Below, piece by piece: positions 23,147 through 35,700 of a stretch of DNA of 64,000 bases. Origin of the DNA: Histoplasma ohiense (lineage: Eukaryota; Ascomycota; Eurotiomycetes; Onygenales; Ajellomycetaceae); assembly GCA_017607445.1 (NCBI GenBank), contig JAEVHH010000005.1, positions 997,001-1,061,000 of the forward strand, written 5' to 3'. Within the stretch, counting starts at the first letter, position 1. Each line of letters starts with the position of its first letter. The notes beneath the pieces are model-generated. The model had not been told where the DNA came from. It saw nothing but the letters and a program-made list of their open reading frames with translations, and ran no database searches. The translations under genes were made by a program, and so were the position numbers.

Positions 23147-23680
23147 GGAGGCGGGCTTCTCGTTTTTGTTTGATTTTGCCGACCATATCTATGCGTTGAC
23201 TTTCGTTTTATTGGGATACAGCTTCTATGGGCATTGGCGTATATGGTGTTACTTCGATTTTATGCGGTTCTCGAGCGAGAAATAACTTACACTTACATTT
23301 TTTGTGGAATATTTGTAGAATGGATTCCCTTACTCTATTTGCATGTTCAATACCTATATGATCCTTCTTTCTTCTGTTTCTTACTCCTAATGAAACTGTG
23401 GTGTATCGAACTTTTTGCCGAGCTCAGTGTGAAGCCGAAAAGTTGGCGCATACCAACTCCTCGTGTTAATGTTCTTTATATGCATTTTCTTAGCCCTTAT
23501 TATATTCCCAATGGGCTGGAATTCCGTCCTGCGGAGATAGAGTTAAAATCTTTTACTGGTATATGTGAAGTTAAATTTCGCCCCACTATGTCACCCAAAC
23601 TGCCTATTCTAAACAGAGGTGTAACTTCCATCCTCATTGCACTCACAACAATCACCCGGCCGTTCTAGGACCCCGTAAAA
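23147..23680. other. spacer between ret3 and rqc2
   Basis: 3' region of ret3 and promoter of rqc2. No gene recognised. Confidence 0.5.
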
Positions 23681-26600
23681 ATGAAACAGAGATTCTCCTC
23701 TCTCGACGTCAAGGTCCGTCAATGCCGCTTGTTTTGGGTGAAGTTGTTCACACTCTAATTTAAACAGGTCATATCGAGGGAGCTCTCACAGGCTCTGGTT
23801 GGTCTACGAATTTCTAACATCTATGACCTGTCATCAGTATGCAGTTCCTCTCCCCATCAGTTAACACCTCTCAAACCCGATTTACTGAGATATATTCTAC
23901 CATAGCGAATATTCCTCTTCAAGCTAGCCAAACCAGACACAAGAAGGCAACTCATTGTCGACACCGGCTTCAGATGCCATCTTACGGGGTACTCTCGCAC
24001 TACTGCCGCCGCCCCCTCCTCATTTACCAGTCGCTTGCGCAAGTTCCTGAAAACAAGAAGGGTCACAGCTGTCTCTCAAGTGGGCACAGATAGGATCATT
24101 GATATCGAGCTTAGCGATGGCAACTTCCATGTCCTCCTAGAGTTCTATGCGGCAGGAAATATTATCCTAACAGACAAGGAGTATAAGATACTTGCACTTC
24201 ACCGGATTGTACCTGAAGGCAGTGACCAAGAAGAGGTTAGAGTGGGATTGCAATATGTTCTCACTAACAAGCAGAATTATAATGGGGTGCCGCCGTTATC
24301 TATTGAGAGATTAAGGGATACATTGGAAAAGTCGAAGGATGTTACGGGACCCGCCGAGGCTGCGGGAAAGAACAAAAGAGCGAAAAAGAAGCATGCTGAA
24401 GCTCTAAGGCGAGCTGTCTCGCTGGGATTCCCGGAGTATCCGCCTCTGCTTCTTGAACATGCATTCCATAAAACTGGTTTCGACACGAGTCTGAAACCGG
24501 AGCAGCTGCTAGAAGATCCCAAACTGGCGGAAAAGCTTATGGTGGCGCTTGTGGTGGCAGAAAATGTCAACTCCAGTCTTTCAACTGCGGAGGAAACGCC
24601 AGGGTATATTGTCTCGAAAACAGAAGGTAAAGCTGGAGAGGATGCCTCGGTGGATTCTACTGATCCATCCAAGTTGAGCAACGTGGCGTATATTGATTTT
24701 CACCCTTTCGAGCCGAAGCAGTTTGAGAGTGAACCTGGAACATCAATTCTGAGGTTTGATACGTTCAACAAAGCAGTGGACGAGTACTTCTCGTCAGTCG
24801 AATCACAGAAACTCGAATCGAGACTTACTGAGCGTGAGGAGATTGCAAAAAGAAAATTAGAAGCTGCCCAGAAAGATCAGGACAAGCGTGTTGGGGTGTT
24901 GAAGGAGGCTCAGGAGCTTCACATCCGCAAGGCGCAGGCAATCGAAGCCAATTTGCTGCGTGTTGAGGAGGCAATAAATGCCGTCAACGGGCTGATAGCG
25001 CAGGGTATGGACTGGGGCGAAATTGCTCGTTTGATAGAGATGGAACAGAGTCGCCAGAATCCCGTAGCCAAGGTTATAAAATTACCGCTGAAGTTGTACG
25101 AAAATGCGGTTACCTTGCTTTTAGGGGAGCCTACGGAAAATGAAGAACCGATGGATGAATCTGAGGAGGAGGCGGAAGTGGAAGAGGAGGAAGAACAGGA
25201 AAGTAGCGAAGATGAAGATAGCGGGAAGAAGCCTGGAGTATCCAAAAAACCACGGCAACCGCTACTATCTATTGATATTGATCTTGGGATCTCGCCCTGG
25301 GCGAATGCGAGACAATACTATGAACAGAAGAAAGTTGCCGCAGTGAAAGAAGAGAAAACTCTCAATTCCACCAAGAAGGCTATAAAAAGCACAGAAAAGA
25401 AGGTTGCTGCGGACCTTAAGCAGGCATTGAAACAGGAAAAACCCGTGCTTCGGCCTACGAGGACACCGTTCTGGTTTGAAAAATTCATATTTTTTTTGTC
25501 TTCTGATGGATACCTTGTTTTGGGGTTGGTGACCGTTCTCATGTCCTGCTACTTTTTATTATGTTTTTATTGCTAACTGTGTGAGTAGTGGCAGAGACGT
25601 CCAGCAAACGGAAATACTGTACCGACGACATCTAAAAAGAGGGGATGTGTTTGTACACGCTGATGTGCAAGGAGCTATTCCCATCATTGTCAAAAATAAA
25701 ACGGGCACCCCAGATGCTCCTATCCCACCGGGGACTCTTTCTCAAGCCGGCAACCTCTGCGTAGCAACTTCAACTGCATGGGATTCTAAAGCGGTAATGG
25801 GGGCGTGGTGGGTGAATGCCAATCAAGTATCCAAGACTACGCCATTAGGTGAATACCTTGTAACGGGTGGTTTTGTTATTTGTGGCGAGAAAAATCAACT
25901 TCCTCCGGCTCAACTTCTCCTCGGGTTTGCAGTAATGTTTCAAATCAGCGGAGAAAGTATCAAGAATCATACCAAGCATAGAGTACCGGATGAGGCTCCT
26001 ACCTCAGAGAGTGCGAAGGATACTCTGGGGACTGAAGAACTACCCTCTGGTCTCGATTTGGAAACGCCAAAATACTCTAAAAGATATGAGACAGATCATC
26101 AACATCAAGAGTCTGATAGTACGGATCAAGAAAACGGGGAAATTGAACAAATTGCGGACAATAAGCGAACAAATCCCTTGTTACATGATGGGGCCGAATC
26201 GAATCGTTCTGGAAGTGAAGGTGAGGAACCGAACATTGGAGAAAATGGATCCCAAGATGTCGACGCTAGATATGACAAGGGATATGATAACTCTAGATTC
26301 GAAGCTGTGGAAGTACCAAAATTGGGAGAAATGGAAAACTTATCCAGGGAAGAGGCCAGCTCCGAACCGCAAACGGACTCCATCACAGCACAACCTGCCA
26401 AACACCCCTTTGTCAGGGAAAGACGTCTGTTGAAAAACGGGATCATCGAACAGGTCCCTGCGCACCTGACTGATCCTGCGTCCCATTCGGCCACCAATGT
26501 ACCATCACGTTCCTCAACTCCATCCATAGGGGCATCAACCGCCACGCCAAACATCCGCGGAAAACGCGGTAAAAACAAAAAAATTGCCACCAAATACCAG

Positions 26601-27440
26601 CACCAAGACGAGGAGGACCGTGAGCTCGCTCTCCGCCTCCTGGGTTCCGATTCTAAGCCGGATAAGCTTCGCGAAGCTGCCAAACGCAAGGCGGATCGAC
26701 TGGCCGAGCTTGAAGCCCAAAAGCAAAGACGTCGTGCACAGCACGATCGAGCTGCTCAGGCTGAGCGAGAGCGGCAAAAGGCATTGCAACAACAAGCAGA
26801 GACACAAGCGGGTGGTGATGATGCTGACGGTGGTGATACACAACTCGATGCACATACTGCGGCTGATCTTTCTTGTCTTCCTTCACTCATTGGCACTCCT
26901 GTGGCAGGTGATGAAATCGTCGCAGCAATTCCCGTCTGTGCACCTTGGACAGCCCTCAGCCAATATAAGTATCGCGCCAAGTTACAGCCTGGGACTGTCA
27001 AGAAGGGGAAGGCTGTCAAAGAAATTTTGGGAAAGTGGGTTGTTGATGCGACATCGGGTGCGGGTGCAATAGGAAAAGGGATGAGGAAATGGAAGCGGAA
27101 GCAAGATGACCACGAAAGTGATGGCGAGGCTGTCAATGAGAATACGAACGAGGAAACAGGGAGAGAAAATGAGGGTAAAGGAGAAGACCGCAACAATCAG
27201 GGGCTTAATCAGTTAGCGCAGGTAGAGCTTGAGCTTATAAAGGGATGGAGGGATGTTGAAATCATGAATACGCTCCCTGTAAGCAAAGTTAAGATTGTTT
27301 CTGGCGGTGGTGGTGTAGGTGAAAAGGGTGGGGAACGGAAGGGTGCTAAAACCAGTGGAGGTGGAAGGAAGAGTGAGAAGAGTGGGGAGAGTAGGAAGGG
27401 AGGGAAAGGAGGGATGGGGAGGGGCAAAGGAGGTAAATAA
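23681..27440 (+). CDS. rqc2: ribosome quality control complex subunit 2 (Rqc2/Tae2/NEMF, NFACT family)
   Basis: Exons 23681-23713, 23768-23836, 23906-25524 and 25589-27440 give 1190 residues. The first two tiny exons encode MKQRFSSLDVK and VISRELSQALVGLRISNIYD; exon 3 starts RIFLFKLAKPDTRRQL. NFACT-N covers the first 270 residues or so, with D9 and the pair D96-R97 (in VGTDRIIDIEL), which match residues needed for CAT-tailing in yeast. Next come a coiled-coil arm (about 290-400), an acidic patch, NFACT-R (FISSDGYLVLGG-like, here FIFFLSSDGYLVLGGRD, then YRRHLKRGDVFVHADVQGA), a long low-complexity spacer, and the C-terminal domain around VCAPWTALSQYKYRAKLQPG with a Gly/Lys-rich tail. It binds stalled 60S-peptidyl-tRNA with Ltn1 and adds Ala/Thr tails. 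The last intron has CTAAC 11 bases before its TAG. Confidence 0.94.
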
Positions 27441-27797
27441 TGGAAGAGCGTTGGGTTATTTTAGAGAGATGGAAATGTATACCTGTACATTAGTCCAGTA
27501 TGGACCGGGGCGCGAAATTACTTGAAAGCGAATATAGAAGCCAGAAAGATCCTATCTCGAAGAATGTGTTTGGTATATCTCTAAGTGAACTTTCCCGCAA
27601 AATCTCTTATTCTAAATGGAACGGTAACGGATATCAACAGCATGTGTATGGCCATCATGAACTACGTTGTTAGAGTGGAAAACGGTAGCAAAATTTCTAT
27701 ATACTTCTCATCTATCAACGTGGGACGAAAAATATACCAACAAGAGATGAGACGGAATTTATTTAAAAAAAAAAAAAAATAAGGAAATCGACTATCA
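27441..27797. other. convergent 3' spacer between rqc2 and sua5
   Basis: Two transcripts converge here. An A15 run at 27765-27779 lies just beyond the sua5 stop. No gene seen. Confidence 0.5.
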
Positions 27798-29270
27798 TTA
27801 TCCTCGAATCTCTTCCTCAGCTGCTTTTCGCAACCGGTTCATAATTGCAGCTGCGAGATCGCCTTCAGTATCAGAGATGCCCTCAACATAAATAATGGAG
27901 ACATTCTTCTCGTCTAAACCGCGAAGAGCAGAAAATAAGCCTCTTGCAATAGAGTCTGTGTCTGGGCCGATGTCGATGTCGAATAGTTCGATTGGGGTCA
28001 CCACATCTAGATCTACGGACGGGACGAGCCGTAGACAAGTGGGATGATAGAGAGTAACAGGTGAAGAGGAATCGAGAGGATCTGTAAAGGTATTGGAAAT
28101 ACTCGATGCTTCAGAACCAGTTGCTCCATCGCTGATATCACAATCAGTACCTGTGATGCCCAATCCCATTTTCCAGAGCTTTGCCCTGACGATCCCTACG
28201 CGGGGGATGGAGGACGTGATCTTTTCCCCACCATGTCCCTCACGGCCCGCAGCGACGGATAGATCACGAAGCAGTTTACTTTTAACAGCCTCGACGTCCT
28301 GTCCTGCTTCGAATAGCACAACCTTCGCCTTTGGAGAATAATGTTTATATTTCATCCCGGGGGCCCGCGGAACCTCTTTACCCTGCAATGCGCCATCTTT
28401 ATACCCAATCTGAACATTCTCCCAACCAGGGCAGGCTCGGATCTCTTCAATACCAATTCCTCCCGGCCGGAGTACGGCTGGTGGATATAGTAGCCCGTCG
28501 ACCACAGTGCTTTCCACCCCAACGCCGCACGGGCCTCCATCCAAGATCATATTAATTCGCCCTTGCAGATCGGCATATACATGTTGAGCAGTGGTGGGGG
28601 ATGGTTTGGTCGAAGCATTTGCAGACGGCGCGGCAAGTGGCCTATCGGCGAGATAGATGAGAAGTCGCGCAACTGGAGACGATGGCATTCGAACGCCAAA
28701 TGTGCGAAGTGTAGATGTGACCTCTGGGGCGAGTGGGGAGGGTGTTGGGTTTGGGAGGATAATAGTCAACGGGCCAGGCCAAAATTTACTTATTAAAGGC
28801 TCGTATATTGGTGGGATGAAACTCCCTTTTCCTCCTTGTTGAGATCCCTCCGTTCTCGAGCAATAGTCGCCTTGACTTGAGCTGCTAGAATGCGGTTGAA
28901 GGAGACGCTGTAATTGCTCCCTTGAGCTCACGTGGACGATGAGGGGATTGTCTGACGGCCGCTGTTTTGCTTTGTAGATACCCTGAACTGCAGCGCTCCG
29001 TGTCGCATCCGCACCTAATCCATACACAGTCTCCGTAGGGAATGCCACCGGTATATCGCTCGTGCACAGTGCTTCTGCTGCTTCAAGTAAAACTTTTGCC
29101 TCCGGGTTGCCCCGATCATTCTCTACTGTCCACTTTTCAACCAACGCCTTCGTCGTGTCCTGGATTGGAAAATTCAAAGAGTGTACAGGGAAAACGCAGG
29201 TAACTCTATCTCCTGCATTTCTGTTGATTTCTTTCGGGGTCTTCCCCGGCAGACCATTCCGAGCTGCCAT
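27798..29270 (-). CDS. sua5: threonylcarbamoyl-AMP synthase Sua5 (tRNA t6A biosynthesis)
   Basis: A single exon of 490 residues from the ATG at 29270. The YrdC domain (about 60-290) has PVAFPTETVYGLGADATRSA, the substrate-binding KAKQRPSDNPLIVHV, LISKFWPGPLTIILPNP, FGVRMPSSPVARLLI, PLAAPSANASTKPSPTTAQH and VESTVVDGLLYPPAVLRPGG. After the linker APGMKYKHYSPKA, the Sua5 domain follows (about 345-480). The enzyme makes threonylcarbamoyl-AMP from Thr, bicarbonate and ATP; the KEOPS or Qri7 complex then transfers it to A37 of ANN-decoding tRNAs such as tRNA-Lys. The reading frame extends upstream without an ATG, so an extra 5' exon with a mitochondrial leader cannot be excluded. The segment RLFPALRFPTAHKVLPV upstream looks presequence-like. 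Confidence 0.93.
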   Translation of the reverse strand: MAARNGLPGKTPKEINRNAGDRVTCVFPVHSLNFPIQDTTKALVEKWTVENDRGNPEAKVLLEAAEALCTSDIPVAFPTETVYGLGADATRSAAVQGIYKAKQRPSDNPLIVHVSSREQLQRLLQPHSSSSSQGDYCSRTEGSQQGGKGSFIPPIYEPLISKFWPGPLTIILPNPTPSPLAPEVTSTLRTFGVRMPSSPVARLLIYLADRPLAAPSANASTKPSPTTAQHVYADLQGRINMILDGGPCGVGVESTVVDGLLYPPAVLRPGGIGIEEIRACPGWENVQIGYKDGALQGKEVPRAPGMKYKHYSPKAKVVLFEAGQDVEAVKSKLLRDLSVAAGREGHGGEKITSSIPRVGIVRAKLWKMGLGITGTDCDISDGATGSEASSISNTFTDPLDSSSPVTLYHPTCLRLVPSVDLDVVTPIELFDIDIGPDTDSIARGLFSALRGLDEKNVSIIYVEGISDTEGDLAAAIMNRLRKAAEEEIRG

Positions 29271-30349
29271 GACCGGGAGAACTTTATGCGCAGTCGGGAA
29301 GCGGAGAGCGGGGAAGAGGCGATTCGGATTTATCAATGCCGTTTTAGCAACTTCACGGCTTCTCGTCGTCCCTTCTCCTCCGCGAGCGTGGTGAATTATA
29401 TTAAGAAACTATGTTCGGGTACCTGGCAGGCACAAACGAAACTATATACGCAAATCAAGTAAATCGTTGCGCGAAAAGTCGCTGGCGGAGAGATACTAGG
29501 ACGGCTGGCTGTAGGGCATAGGCGGGACTGAATACATTCTCAGCAAATAGAGTGAAATATGTACCATTTCAATAAAGCCGGATATGTTGAAATAACAATA
29601 AATATCCTAGACAGCAGCTCATTAGGTAGTAGCGGTGGGCATCTGTTCATTGAGTTGTTTTTCTGAAGCTGAGATTTGGCTGCTTGAACTTTTTTTTTTT
29701 TCAGTTGTTCGATGACGTCAGCACAGCATTTCGATATCTAGTCAACACAGAAAATTGTCCAACATCTGCAAAAGATAACAGAAGAACATGTTTGACCAGG
29801 CACTATAACACGGCAGTTTATTGTATAATATTTACTCGGCTAGGTCTAATGATACGAGTGGACGTCAATCAATCTCAGGTATATATCACTTTCTCAAAAC
29901 TCCTTCCGAGTCAATTTGAGAGGGGAAATGTACAGTCGTTATTACATTAGGCTACGAAGTAAACGCACAGCACTCGCTTCGTTCGAGTCATTAAGTACAG
30001 AAGGGGAGAACCAAAACGGAGGTTACAAGAGCAAGAGCACAGAAGGTGAACTATAGATATTTTAGCAGGGTTAAAGTTAACAGATGTGAGACTCCACTGG
30101 GATATAAAACGAAGATGACTATCCATTGAGCGATAAATATCTATTCAACTCCCTCTTTTTGGCATTGTTATAGAAGATAAATTTATTGAAGAATCATCCG
30201 TCCTAGATATTCAGCCACTATATCACCGATAGGACTACGTCTGAGTGTGGTAGTGAGAATGAAAGGTCAAGAAAATAGACCTTTCGATCGTTGGAAATAC
30301 TCGCTGATCGGAGAAAAGTGATAAACAGCCACAGTAAATGTCTCGCTTG
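29271..30349. other. spacer holding the sua5 promoter and a palindromic CRE
   Basis: Perfect ATF/CREB palindrome TGACGTCA at 29713-29720. Other short frames show no features. Confidence 0.5.
29713..29720. promoter_or_regulatory. CRE-type palindrome TGACGTCA
   Basis: Matches the full ATF/CREB bZIP site. It lies about 440 bp upstream of the sua5 ATG. Function is inferred from sequence alone. Confidence 0.35.
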
Positions 30350-30814
30350 TTATTCTTCAACCGAAACGTTCTCAAGCTTGTAAACCTCGTAACCGGGCTC
30401 TTCGTAAGGATGAGCCTTGACCAGCGCTTTTACAGCTTCCTGCATCGTAGCTCGACCCATGCACAAGACTTCCACGCGCATTTCTTCAACAAACTCCAGG
30501 GAACCGACTTTACCGATGGTCGGATTTGCATCCCCCCTAGGGAGGAATTGGCCGGTACCCGGGGATTGGAAGCAGACCTTGGTGTATTTCCCTTGTGGGT
30601 ATTGACCAGCGCCTGCGTCGAATACGGCGTCTTTGCAAGCCTCCACATGAGTTAGGGGTGCAAAGAAAATAAGCTTGAAGCGATCTTGGTCCATGAGAGG
30701 CGATGAAACGTAGGACCCGGCTGGTGAGGATGGAACTGGATGCGGGGAGGAAATAGTTGAATGACGGGTTAGTGTCGAGATCCTGGGAATGCGCCCAATA
30801 AAAGTGAGGAGCAT
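30350..30814 (-). CDS. NIF3/CutA-like small protein
   Basis: From the ATG at 30814 the protein has 154 residues; a second in-frame ATG at 30694 gives a 114-residue core. The core reads KLIFFAPLTHVEACKDAVFD, AGAGQYPQGKYTKVCFQSPG, TGQFLPRGDANPTIG, then EMRVEVLCMGRATMQEAVKA and AHPYEEPGYEVYKLEN. This is the CutA-like alpha/beta domain found inserted in bacterial NIF3/YqfO proteins and as a stand-alone protein in fungi (often annotated NGG1-interacting factor 3). The 40-residue extension is rich in Arg, Ser and Thr and lacks acidic residues, so it may be a mitochondrial presequence; this made me prefer the longer start. The biochemical role is not established. Metal binding is possible by analogy. 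Confidence 0.85.
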   Translation of the reverse strand: MLLTFIGRIPRISTLTRHSTISSPHPVPSSPAGSYVSSPLMDQDRFKLIFFAPLTHVEACKDAVFDAGAGQYPQGKYTKVCFQSPGTGQFLPRGDANPTIGKVGSLEFVEEMRVEVLCMGRATMQEAVKALVKAHPYEEPGYEVYKLENVSVEE

Positions 30815-31139
30815 TCCTTTTCTATCCACACTTCCTCTCTTTTCTTCTCGGCTTGTTGTAATCGAACCAGAGAAAATAGGACCGTATCGAAGCTGTTGTT
30901 GTTCGTGGTAAATGGGGGATTTCACACTGGTGTTGACCTTCTTGTTAGCGATGACATAAGACACCAATGTGCCGCTTTTAATTGGTCAGTGGACCTTGAA
31001 GCATCAACCAGAACAATTTGGTCGTTATTTCGACCGTCAACTTATTCCCACTTCCAATTGACTGCCCATCATCCTTTTAGTCTCTAATTCCTAGGGTACT
31101 GCTCGACATCAGGCCTTGCCGCTCCTATTTCTTCCGGGA
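30815..31139. other. divergent promoter region of the NIF3-like gene and nuo24
   Basis: 325 bp between two divergent genes, probably both for mitochondrial proteins. No clear box was identified. Confidence 0.4.
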
Positions 31140-32092
31140 ATGGCATCCAAATTGGTTCCCTTTGCTTTGCGGCCGGGCCGTTTTGCTCTCTCTCGCTTGC
31201 CAGGCCGACAATGTCGGCCGTTCACAGTTGCGGCACCCCTCCGGAGTGATACCCTCGCAGTCGTATGTCTATTTGACCTGTATACGTGAATACCGCAAGT
31301 ATTTAAGCTAATATAAATGGCTACGTTAGCACAGAAACACCCCTGAAAATAACCCCAGCATCCCCTTCAAATTTTCTGAACAGAACCTCAAACTTATCGA
31401 TGAGATACTCCTAAGATATCCTCCACAGTATAAGAAGGCAGCGGTCATGCCAATCCTAGACCTTGGTCAGCGGCAATATGGGTACACTAGCATCAGCGTT
31501 ATGAACGAAGTCGCGCGCATACTGGAGATGCCCCCGATGAGGGTGTATGAAGTTGCGACATTTTACACCATGTACAATCGGGAACCTGTAGGCAAATACT
31601 TTGTTCAGGTTTGCACGACTGTACGTATTGACTACTTAACTAGCCATACAATCATTTTTCTTATCCTCCTAGCTCCATCTAGAGTGATCCCCTACTAACC
31701 CAGCATGATTTTGCCTCCTTCGTTAGACACCATGTCAACTAGGCGGATGCGGTAGCGCCAAAGTTATGAAAGCCGTCACAGACCACCTCGGAGTCTCCAA
31801 TGGCCAAACAACCCCAGACAAGCTGTTCACCGTTCTTGAAGTCGAATGTTTGGGCGCCTGCGTGAACGCGCCCATGATTCAAATCAACGACGACTATTAC
31901 GAGGACCTCACCCCAGAATCTGTAGTGTCTCTTCTAGATGCCCTAAAGGAGGCGGAAACGAACAAATCTGTCGAGGTTCCCGCCCCCGGCCCTCTCAGTG
32001 GTCGGAAATCGTGTGAGAACAGTGCTGGTCTGACCAATTTGACGAATCCATCATGGAGTCTAGAGCTGATGAGGACGGATGGGGAGCTGTAG
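31140..32092 (+). CDS. nuo24: NADH:ubiquinone oxidoreductase 24-kDa subunit (complex I, NDUFV2)
   Basis: Exons 31140-31262, 31330-31620 and 31727-32092 give 259 residues. The basic, Ser/Arg-rich N-terminus (MASKLVPFALRPGRFALSRL) is a mitochondrial presequence. The mature part begins HRNTPENNPSIPFKFSEQNL. The thioredoxin-like fold binds the N1a 2Fe-2S cluster with four Cys: two in CTTTPC (interrupted by the second intron after CTT) and two in VECLGACVNAP. GGCGSAKVMKAVTDHLGV lies between. It works with the 51-kDa subunit in the NADH-oxidising N-module. The second intron has a perfect TACTAAC branch site at 31692-31698. The length matches fungal homologues. Confidence 0.96.
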
Positions 32093-32796
32093 GAATTTAA
32101 TACTATATAAAGTCAGAAGAAAATCAATGGAATTGGGGTTCATAGGGAGGAAAAGTCCAAAACTTTTTCTTCTGATTGATTTGGAATGTTTTTCATTTAT
32201 CTTCCGCTTCATATTTACTCAGGATGTCTGTATAGTGTTTTAACTTCCTGGGTGCATATTATAATGCCTTTCCTTTCCTGTTTTCCATTTTATAATCATT
32301 AGTTTAAGTCCTTAGAATCCTCTGATCAATGTAGAATAAGAAATTAGCCTGTATTCAACGCCACCTTTATCATTTCCGCATCACTATAGCCACGTGGGAA
32401 AAATGGTACATCCTCCCTTCACGCAATATAGCTCATCGTATTATTATTTATTTCTAGCTCGTGGGGCAGTGCGGTTTCACATACATTGCCTACATAAACA
32501 GTCATTTGATCCAACGACTCCAACATATATCCTTCTACGAACCATTTCGAGAGAGCGAAATAGAAGACAGTCACCAAAGACTAACACCAGAAATACCCCT
32601 ATCCCAGATATCAATCGAAAGCGGGCTCGTAACTAGAACAAGAAGAGGGGAAAATCCGCTTTGAAAAACAAAGATTCTCTCATCTCCACTTAGACAAATG
32701 TGATTCAAAAAGTGAACAAGAATGAAAGAAAATAGGTTAGTTTGCAAAAGGAAGCCATCCAACACTCAAACAACAAACGTCCGCAAACACCAAAGC
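32093..32796. other. convergent spacer between nuo24 and the DNMT5 gene
   Basis: AT-rich 3' flanks of both genes; no coding sequence recognised. A CACGTG lies at about 32391. Confidence 0.5.
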
Positions 32797-35700
32797 TCAG
32801 ACTTCAGAAGCATTACTACCATCCAACGAACTCCCCTTCCATTCAACCTCGTCCGTGGGCAACAAAACATCATCACTTGACAAAGAGAGAAATCCGCCAT
32901 CTCGTTTCACCAACCGCTCCCGTCGACGCTGCTCAAAAATGTTTACCTCAATCGTTTTTAGCGCCAGGAAGTGGTATATATGCACATGCTTTTGTTGACC
33001 GTAGCGTCGAGACCGACCAATTGCCTGTGCCATTCCCGAATTGTAATCATACTGTGATTTCGTGAATAGGGGGTGGAAAAAGATAACGTGGTTTGCATTT
33101 TGAAGGTTTCTGTGGCATTGGTTAGGGATCAAATGCTGAAAGGTTATATAAATCTAATATATTCAGATTGAAAAGGGAATCAATGGAAAGAGGGGCTGAT
33201 ATTCGCAAAAACTTACAATCCAGACGCTGACACATCTCCTAGGTGCAAGATGAGAACCTTGCTCTCAATCTTTTCAGCCCTAGTCTGGAATTCTGCTATC
33301 TTAGATGGGGACGTTCGATCGTTGACGGAGGTCATGAGATGAGGAATGTTCGCTTTCTGCAGCGCAGCGGAAGCGGCTTCCATGAGATCTGGAAATTGTA
33401 TGAAAAGTAGCACCTGTTCGTCTTCTGCGATCCTCTCGGTATCTTGTACAAGTCTGGTCAACTCTAGAAGTTTTGTCCCACCGTACTCTTGCCATTTTTT
33501 GCCATTGGCATTGTTGTCGGTGAGTCTGTTGTTGATGAACGCAATGTCAGAGTAATTGATCATCCGAAATGCTTCTGCGCCACCACTACATGCAGGAAGA
33601 CGACACGTTTCCTCAACTCTGGCAATCTCGATGCAGGCTTCGCAAAAAGCATGCCCGCATTCACCAAGGATGGTAAGTGAAGTTAGGTTGGTGAGCCGCC
33701 GGAAACATGAAGAGCAAGCAAACACATCTTCTGGCTGTCGGTCCTGGAATGCCCGGACGACAACGAAAAGCCTAGCAGCTCTTACACGAACCAGGGCTTC
33801 TTCAAGAAGTCTCCGCAAGCTGTCAGTGCAAGTGTTAAGGTCACTAATAAATTCTGATGGCGTTTTGGGAAATTCAAGGCGAATGTCCGCTGGGTTTTGT
33901 TTTTTCTATACATTTGTGTCAGTACGTAATAAATCTCAATTTATCAGTATTTGTATTTGTGGTGTGTACCTCTTGAGCTGTTAAATAGTAGCACTGTCCA
34001 TCTTCAGATGTTTGTGCTGTGCGCGCAGCGGCAATTGCTTTGCGAAAACATGAGGTAACCCCTAGGTCACCAGCCCCATTCCTCTCCAAATGTTTTATCA
34101 GTGTATCGAAATGTGTTGTAGTTTCAATTTTGGATCGCAGCCAAAAAGCATGTCTGAGTTTATCAATTATATCTATTGTAAGATCATAGAGTTGTCGATC
34201 TCTTGCGTTTTCCTCACTCGAGCAGAGTGAGGTGAGATCTGTTACAGGTGGCTTTAAATCCTTTCCATCACCACTTTCCACATTGCTGCATATGCTGGGC
34301 GGCCTTGCAGAATCGTCCATTTTGATACCCCTTGTTTTATCGATCAATCGTTTGCCCATTACCCTTTCGAGTGGTACAAAATGGGAGGAGCATTTTATCA
34401 GCGCTTCTTCGGGTCCGCCGCTATTTCCCAGTATAACATCATTTCGAGACATTGCAGAAGAGTCGTATAGGCCTCTTCCGTTTCTACGCAGCTTTAGATT
34501 CTGAGACATTAACTGCATGAACAACTCGAGGTAGGCTGCCCGTTCTCGTGGTGCAATTATAATGGGGCAGATATGTTCTGTCCAAGGTATTTCATCAATA
34601 CCAGGTACATTCTAGGGATATCAGAATGCCATAATATCAGCAATATCCCACAATCGTGAAGGGGAGCAGTGAAAATTACCTTCCGCATAAATTGGTCAAG
34701 AAAGCTCTGGGCTACATTATGTCGTCTTCGATGCCATGCTGTACTACGTCGGGTAACGAAAGGTTGGAATTGTTCGGCATCTACCCAGTTAGCACGTACG
34801 TCGAGTAACAATTATGCCAGATGCTTCGTGCAAATACCTGTCTGCTCCCGTTGAATCGTTCTCAGCCTTTCGTTTTCTGTCTTCTCGCGCTCATCGTCAT
34901 CTACTCCAAGCGTGATTCCTAGAAAAGGAGAGAATGATTTGACATCGGCAAAGTCATTGAGGGGAGGCGTTCCAGATAGGATCCACTTGCTACGAGCGGG
35001 GATAGCAAGCACTGATGAATAGTTTCGATCCTTCGAGTACGTGAATTCGTCTATCACAATTCGGCTGTATTCAAACATATGAATTAGAGGGGATCGCATT
35101 CTTTTCCAATCGCCGTTGCAATTCAGAAGTTGAAACGTTTTGTCGAACTCGCTACCGGGTCCAAAAGTTGACATTCTTTTCGATTTCTTTGCCTGAGGGG
35201 CTTTGGTTGCCTCCGAATTTGCAATATCGGGTTCGTTTCCCCTATCGTACTCCATTGTCTTCCTCTTCTTATTTTGCAATTTCGATTGAACGATGTTGAG
35301 TTTGGTTTCTGTGTCGTTAACTGTTTCGTGCATTGCCACGCTATCATTGTTAATTTTCTGCATCTTTTCCTTGAGATTCAACAGATGATCTTGGAATTTT
35401 CGCCCCTTTAACCGCCTAGAAGGTTGGAATCTTGAAAACACTCCACTGTTCCTAAAATCAGCTTGCTTCTGAACCATGCTATGGAGTACTACTTCGGGTC
35501 CTTTTGTCAGAAGAAGGTCGACGTGATCCCTAACGGCGGCCGTCGCGTCACTCAGCCATTCATCAAATATCCGACCATCCCCTTTCGGCACTGCAGATGT
35601 TGCTGCAAAAAGCTCCATCCTTTCATAGTAGCTCGCTCCACGAATCACGGAGGTTGAAAGTAACACGATGTCAGCTATTTCAAGTCGAAGAATAGTTAGT

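Noticed and set aside
26126..26689. 187-codon minus-strand frame
   Set aside because: Antisense to the low-complexity part of rqc2, Ser/Arg-rich with no family.
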